From: Bryobacterales bacterium
Lineage (GTDB): Bacteria; Acidobacteriota; Terriglobia; Bryobacterales; Bryobacteraceae
DNA length: 15,442 nt
Assembly: GCA_003132905.1 (NCBI GenBank)
Contig: PKZC01000176.1
Coordinates: 1 to 15,442, forward strand
Reading direction: 5' to 3'
Shown piece after piece: positions 14,557 to 15,442 of the stretch (position 1 is its first letter; each line of letters opens with the position of its first letter). Made by a program: the position numbers and the translations under genes. The notes beneath the pieces are model-generated. The model worked only from the letters and a program-made list of their open reading frames with translations. It searched no databases and was not told the origin of the DNA.

Positions 14557-15318
14557 ATGTCTCAAGTGCGGCTGATACTCGCCCTGGGAACCGCGGCGTG
14601 GATGGGGATCCCGCTGGCTGCTCAACACAGCTTCACCCCAGCCGATGTCGAAGATGGCGGAAAGCTGTTCCGCACCAACTGCGTTTCCTGTCATGGGCCC
14701 GAAGGCACCTTAGTGGAAGGCGTTGACCTGGGACACGGCAAGTTCCGCCGGGCGTCAACCGAAGACGGCGTGATTCGGATTATTCAAGACGGCATTCCGG
14801 GCACTGCGATGCCGCCTAACAATTTCAGCGATTTTCAGGCGGGGACCATCCTGGCGTATCTGCGCTCGGTTGCCACCAGCGGCCGGACTGCTGCACCCAA
14901 TGGAGACGCGGCGCGGGGCAAGACGATCTTTCAGGGCAAGGGTGGATGCGCGAGCTGCCATCGTGTGTATGGAGTTGGTTCGCGCGTTGGGCCCGATCTG
15001 AGCGACATTGGCGCGCTGCGGCGTGTGGCCGAGATTGAACTATCGATTCTGGATCCGAATGCCGAAGTGCTGGCGCAGAATCGCTACTACCGCGTGACAA
15101 CCAAGAGCGGCGAGACCATCACGGGAAGGCTGCTGAACGAAGACACATTCTCAATCCAGTTACTCGATACCAAGGAACGGCTGCTGTCGTTATCGCGCAC
15201 CGATGTGCGTGACGCCGGATTCTTGAACGAATCGCCGATGCCTTCCTATCGGGACAAGCTGACGAAAGCGGAACAGGATGACTTAGTCACCTACTTGATT
15301 TCGCTGAAAGGGTTCTGA
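14557..15318 (+). CDS. Periplasmic diheme cytochrome c with Pirellula/Verrucomicrobium-type heme-binding domain
   Basis: 253 residues with a signal peptide (cleavage near A22-Q23). The first class I cytochrome c domain has C-V-S-C-H at 42-46 and probable distal ligand Met85 in G-T-A-M-P-P. The second has C-A-S-C-H at 131-135, followed by R-V-G-P-D-L-S-D-I-G, L-S-I-L-D-P-N-A-E, Y-Y-R-V-T-T-K-S-G-E-T-I-T-G-R-L and a C-terminal S-P-M-P-S-Y whose Met228 is the probable ligand. This second pattern is that of the large 'putative heme-binding domain' family common in Planctomycetes, Verrucomicrobia and Acidobacteria. It most likely accepts electrons from the PQQ-type dehydrogenase encoded three bases downstream and passes them to the respiratory chain. 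AGG about 6-8 bases before the ATG supports the start. The gene diverges from the tcu-type operon. Confidence 0.88.
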   Translation: MSQVRLILALGTAAWMGIPLAAQHSFTPADVEDGGKLFRTNCVSCHGPEGTLVEGVDLGHGKFRRASTEDGVIRIIQDGIPGTAMPPNNFSDFQAGTILAYLRSVATSGRTAAPNGDAARGKTIFQGKGGCASCHRVYGVGSRVGPDLSDIGALRRVAEIELSILDPNAEVLAQNRYYRVTTKSGETITGRLLNEDTFSIQLLDTKERLLSLSRTDVRDAGFLNESPMPSYRDKLTKAEQDDLVTYLISLKGF

Positions 15319-15321
15319 GCG

Positions 15322-15442
15322 ATGACGAAGCGCGCATTGTCCATATTCTGCCTTTACGGATGCTTGACTGCGACCGTTTGGGGCCAAGTCTCTTTCGATC
15401 GCATCCTCGCCTCGGGCAACGAGCCGCAAAACTGGCTCACTT
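15322..15442 (+). CDS. N-terminus of a PQQ-dependent dehydrogenase (3' partial)
   Basis: ATG 15322 opens three bases after the cytochrome stop and the frame runs to the window edge, giving 40 residues. A signal peptide (R-A-L-S-I-F-C-L-Y-G-C-L-T-A-T-V-W-G) is followed by Q-V-S-F-D-R-I-L-A-S-G-N-E-P-Q-N-W-L-T. That is the conserved entry into the beta-propeller of acidobacterial quinoprotein alcohol/aldose-type dehydrogenases (usually F-D-R-L-L-x-A-x-x-E-P-x-N-W-L-T-Y-S-G). The catalytic parts lie outside the window, so substrate class cannot be judged. The adjoining cytochrome c is its likely electron acceptor. Confidence 0.75.
   Translation, partial: MTKRALSIFCLYGCLTATVWGQVSFDRILASGNEPQNWLT

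Overview
The window looks like chromosomal DNA from an Acidobacteriota of the Solibacter/Bryobacter type. This is an inference from gene content: a DUF6152 protein beside a lineage-typical secreted 'PDLSGRW' protein, a diheme cytochrome c followed by a PQQ-type dehydrogenase, a PEP-CTERM protein and moderately high GC. No rRNA or taxonomic marker protein is present.

Left part (1-4280). The tail of a plus-strand gene ends in a stop codon interlocked with the stop of a minus-strand LssY_C-domain protein. Upstream of that, still on the minus strand, is a 464-residue fusion of a FeeM/autoinducer-synthase-like N-acyltransferase with an integral-membrane isoprenylcysteine-carboxyl-methyltransferase-like domain. 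Beyond a 398-nt non-coding stretch lies a PEP-CTERM secreted protein. Middle (4534-6722): a large plus-strand TPR lipoprotein gene, PrsT-like, is broken by an early stop and several frame changes. Together these suggest a partly decayed exosortase/PEP-CTERM locus; no exosortase lies in the window.

Centre (6825-7115): an intact tRNA-Ile2(CAU) with encoded CCA, followed immediately by the 3' remnant of an IS481-type transposase that abuts the stop codon of a GT87-type membrane glycosyltransferase.

Right part (7115-14405, minus strand). A tightly packed run reads, in transcription order, DUF6152 protein, 'PDLSGRW' secreted protein, a dienelactone-hydrolase-like protein that has lost its catalytic residues, an MFS transporter, TcuA-like flavin dehydrogenase, TcuB-like Fe-S/membrane electron carrier and, after an 85-nt gap, the glycosyltransferase. 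This resembles the Salmonella tricarballylate module (transporter, dehydrogenase, electron carrier to quinone) with periplasmic proteins added in front. A divergent unit on the plus strand encodes a diheme cytochrome c and the start of a PQQ-type dehydrogenase. The shared 151-nt region carries two back-to-back extended -10 elements with a palindrome between them, so the two units may be co-regulated.
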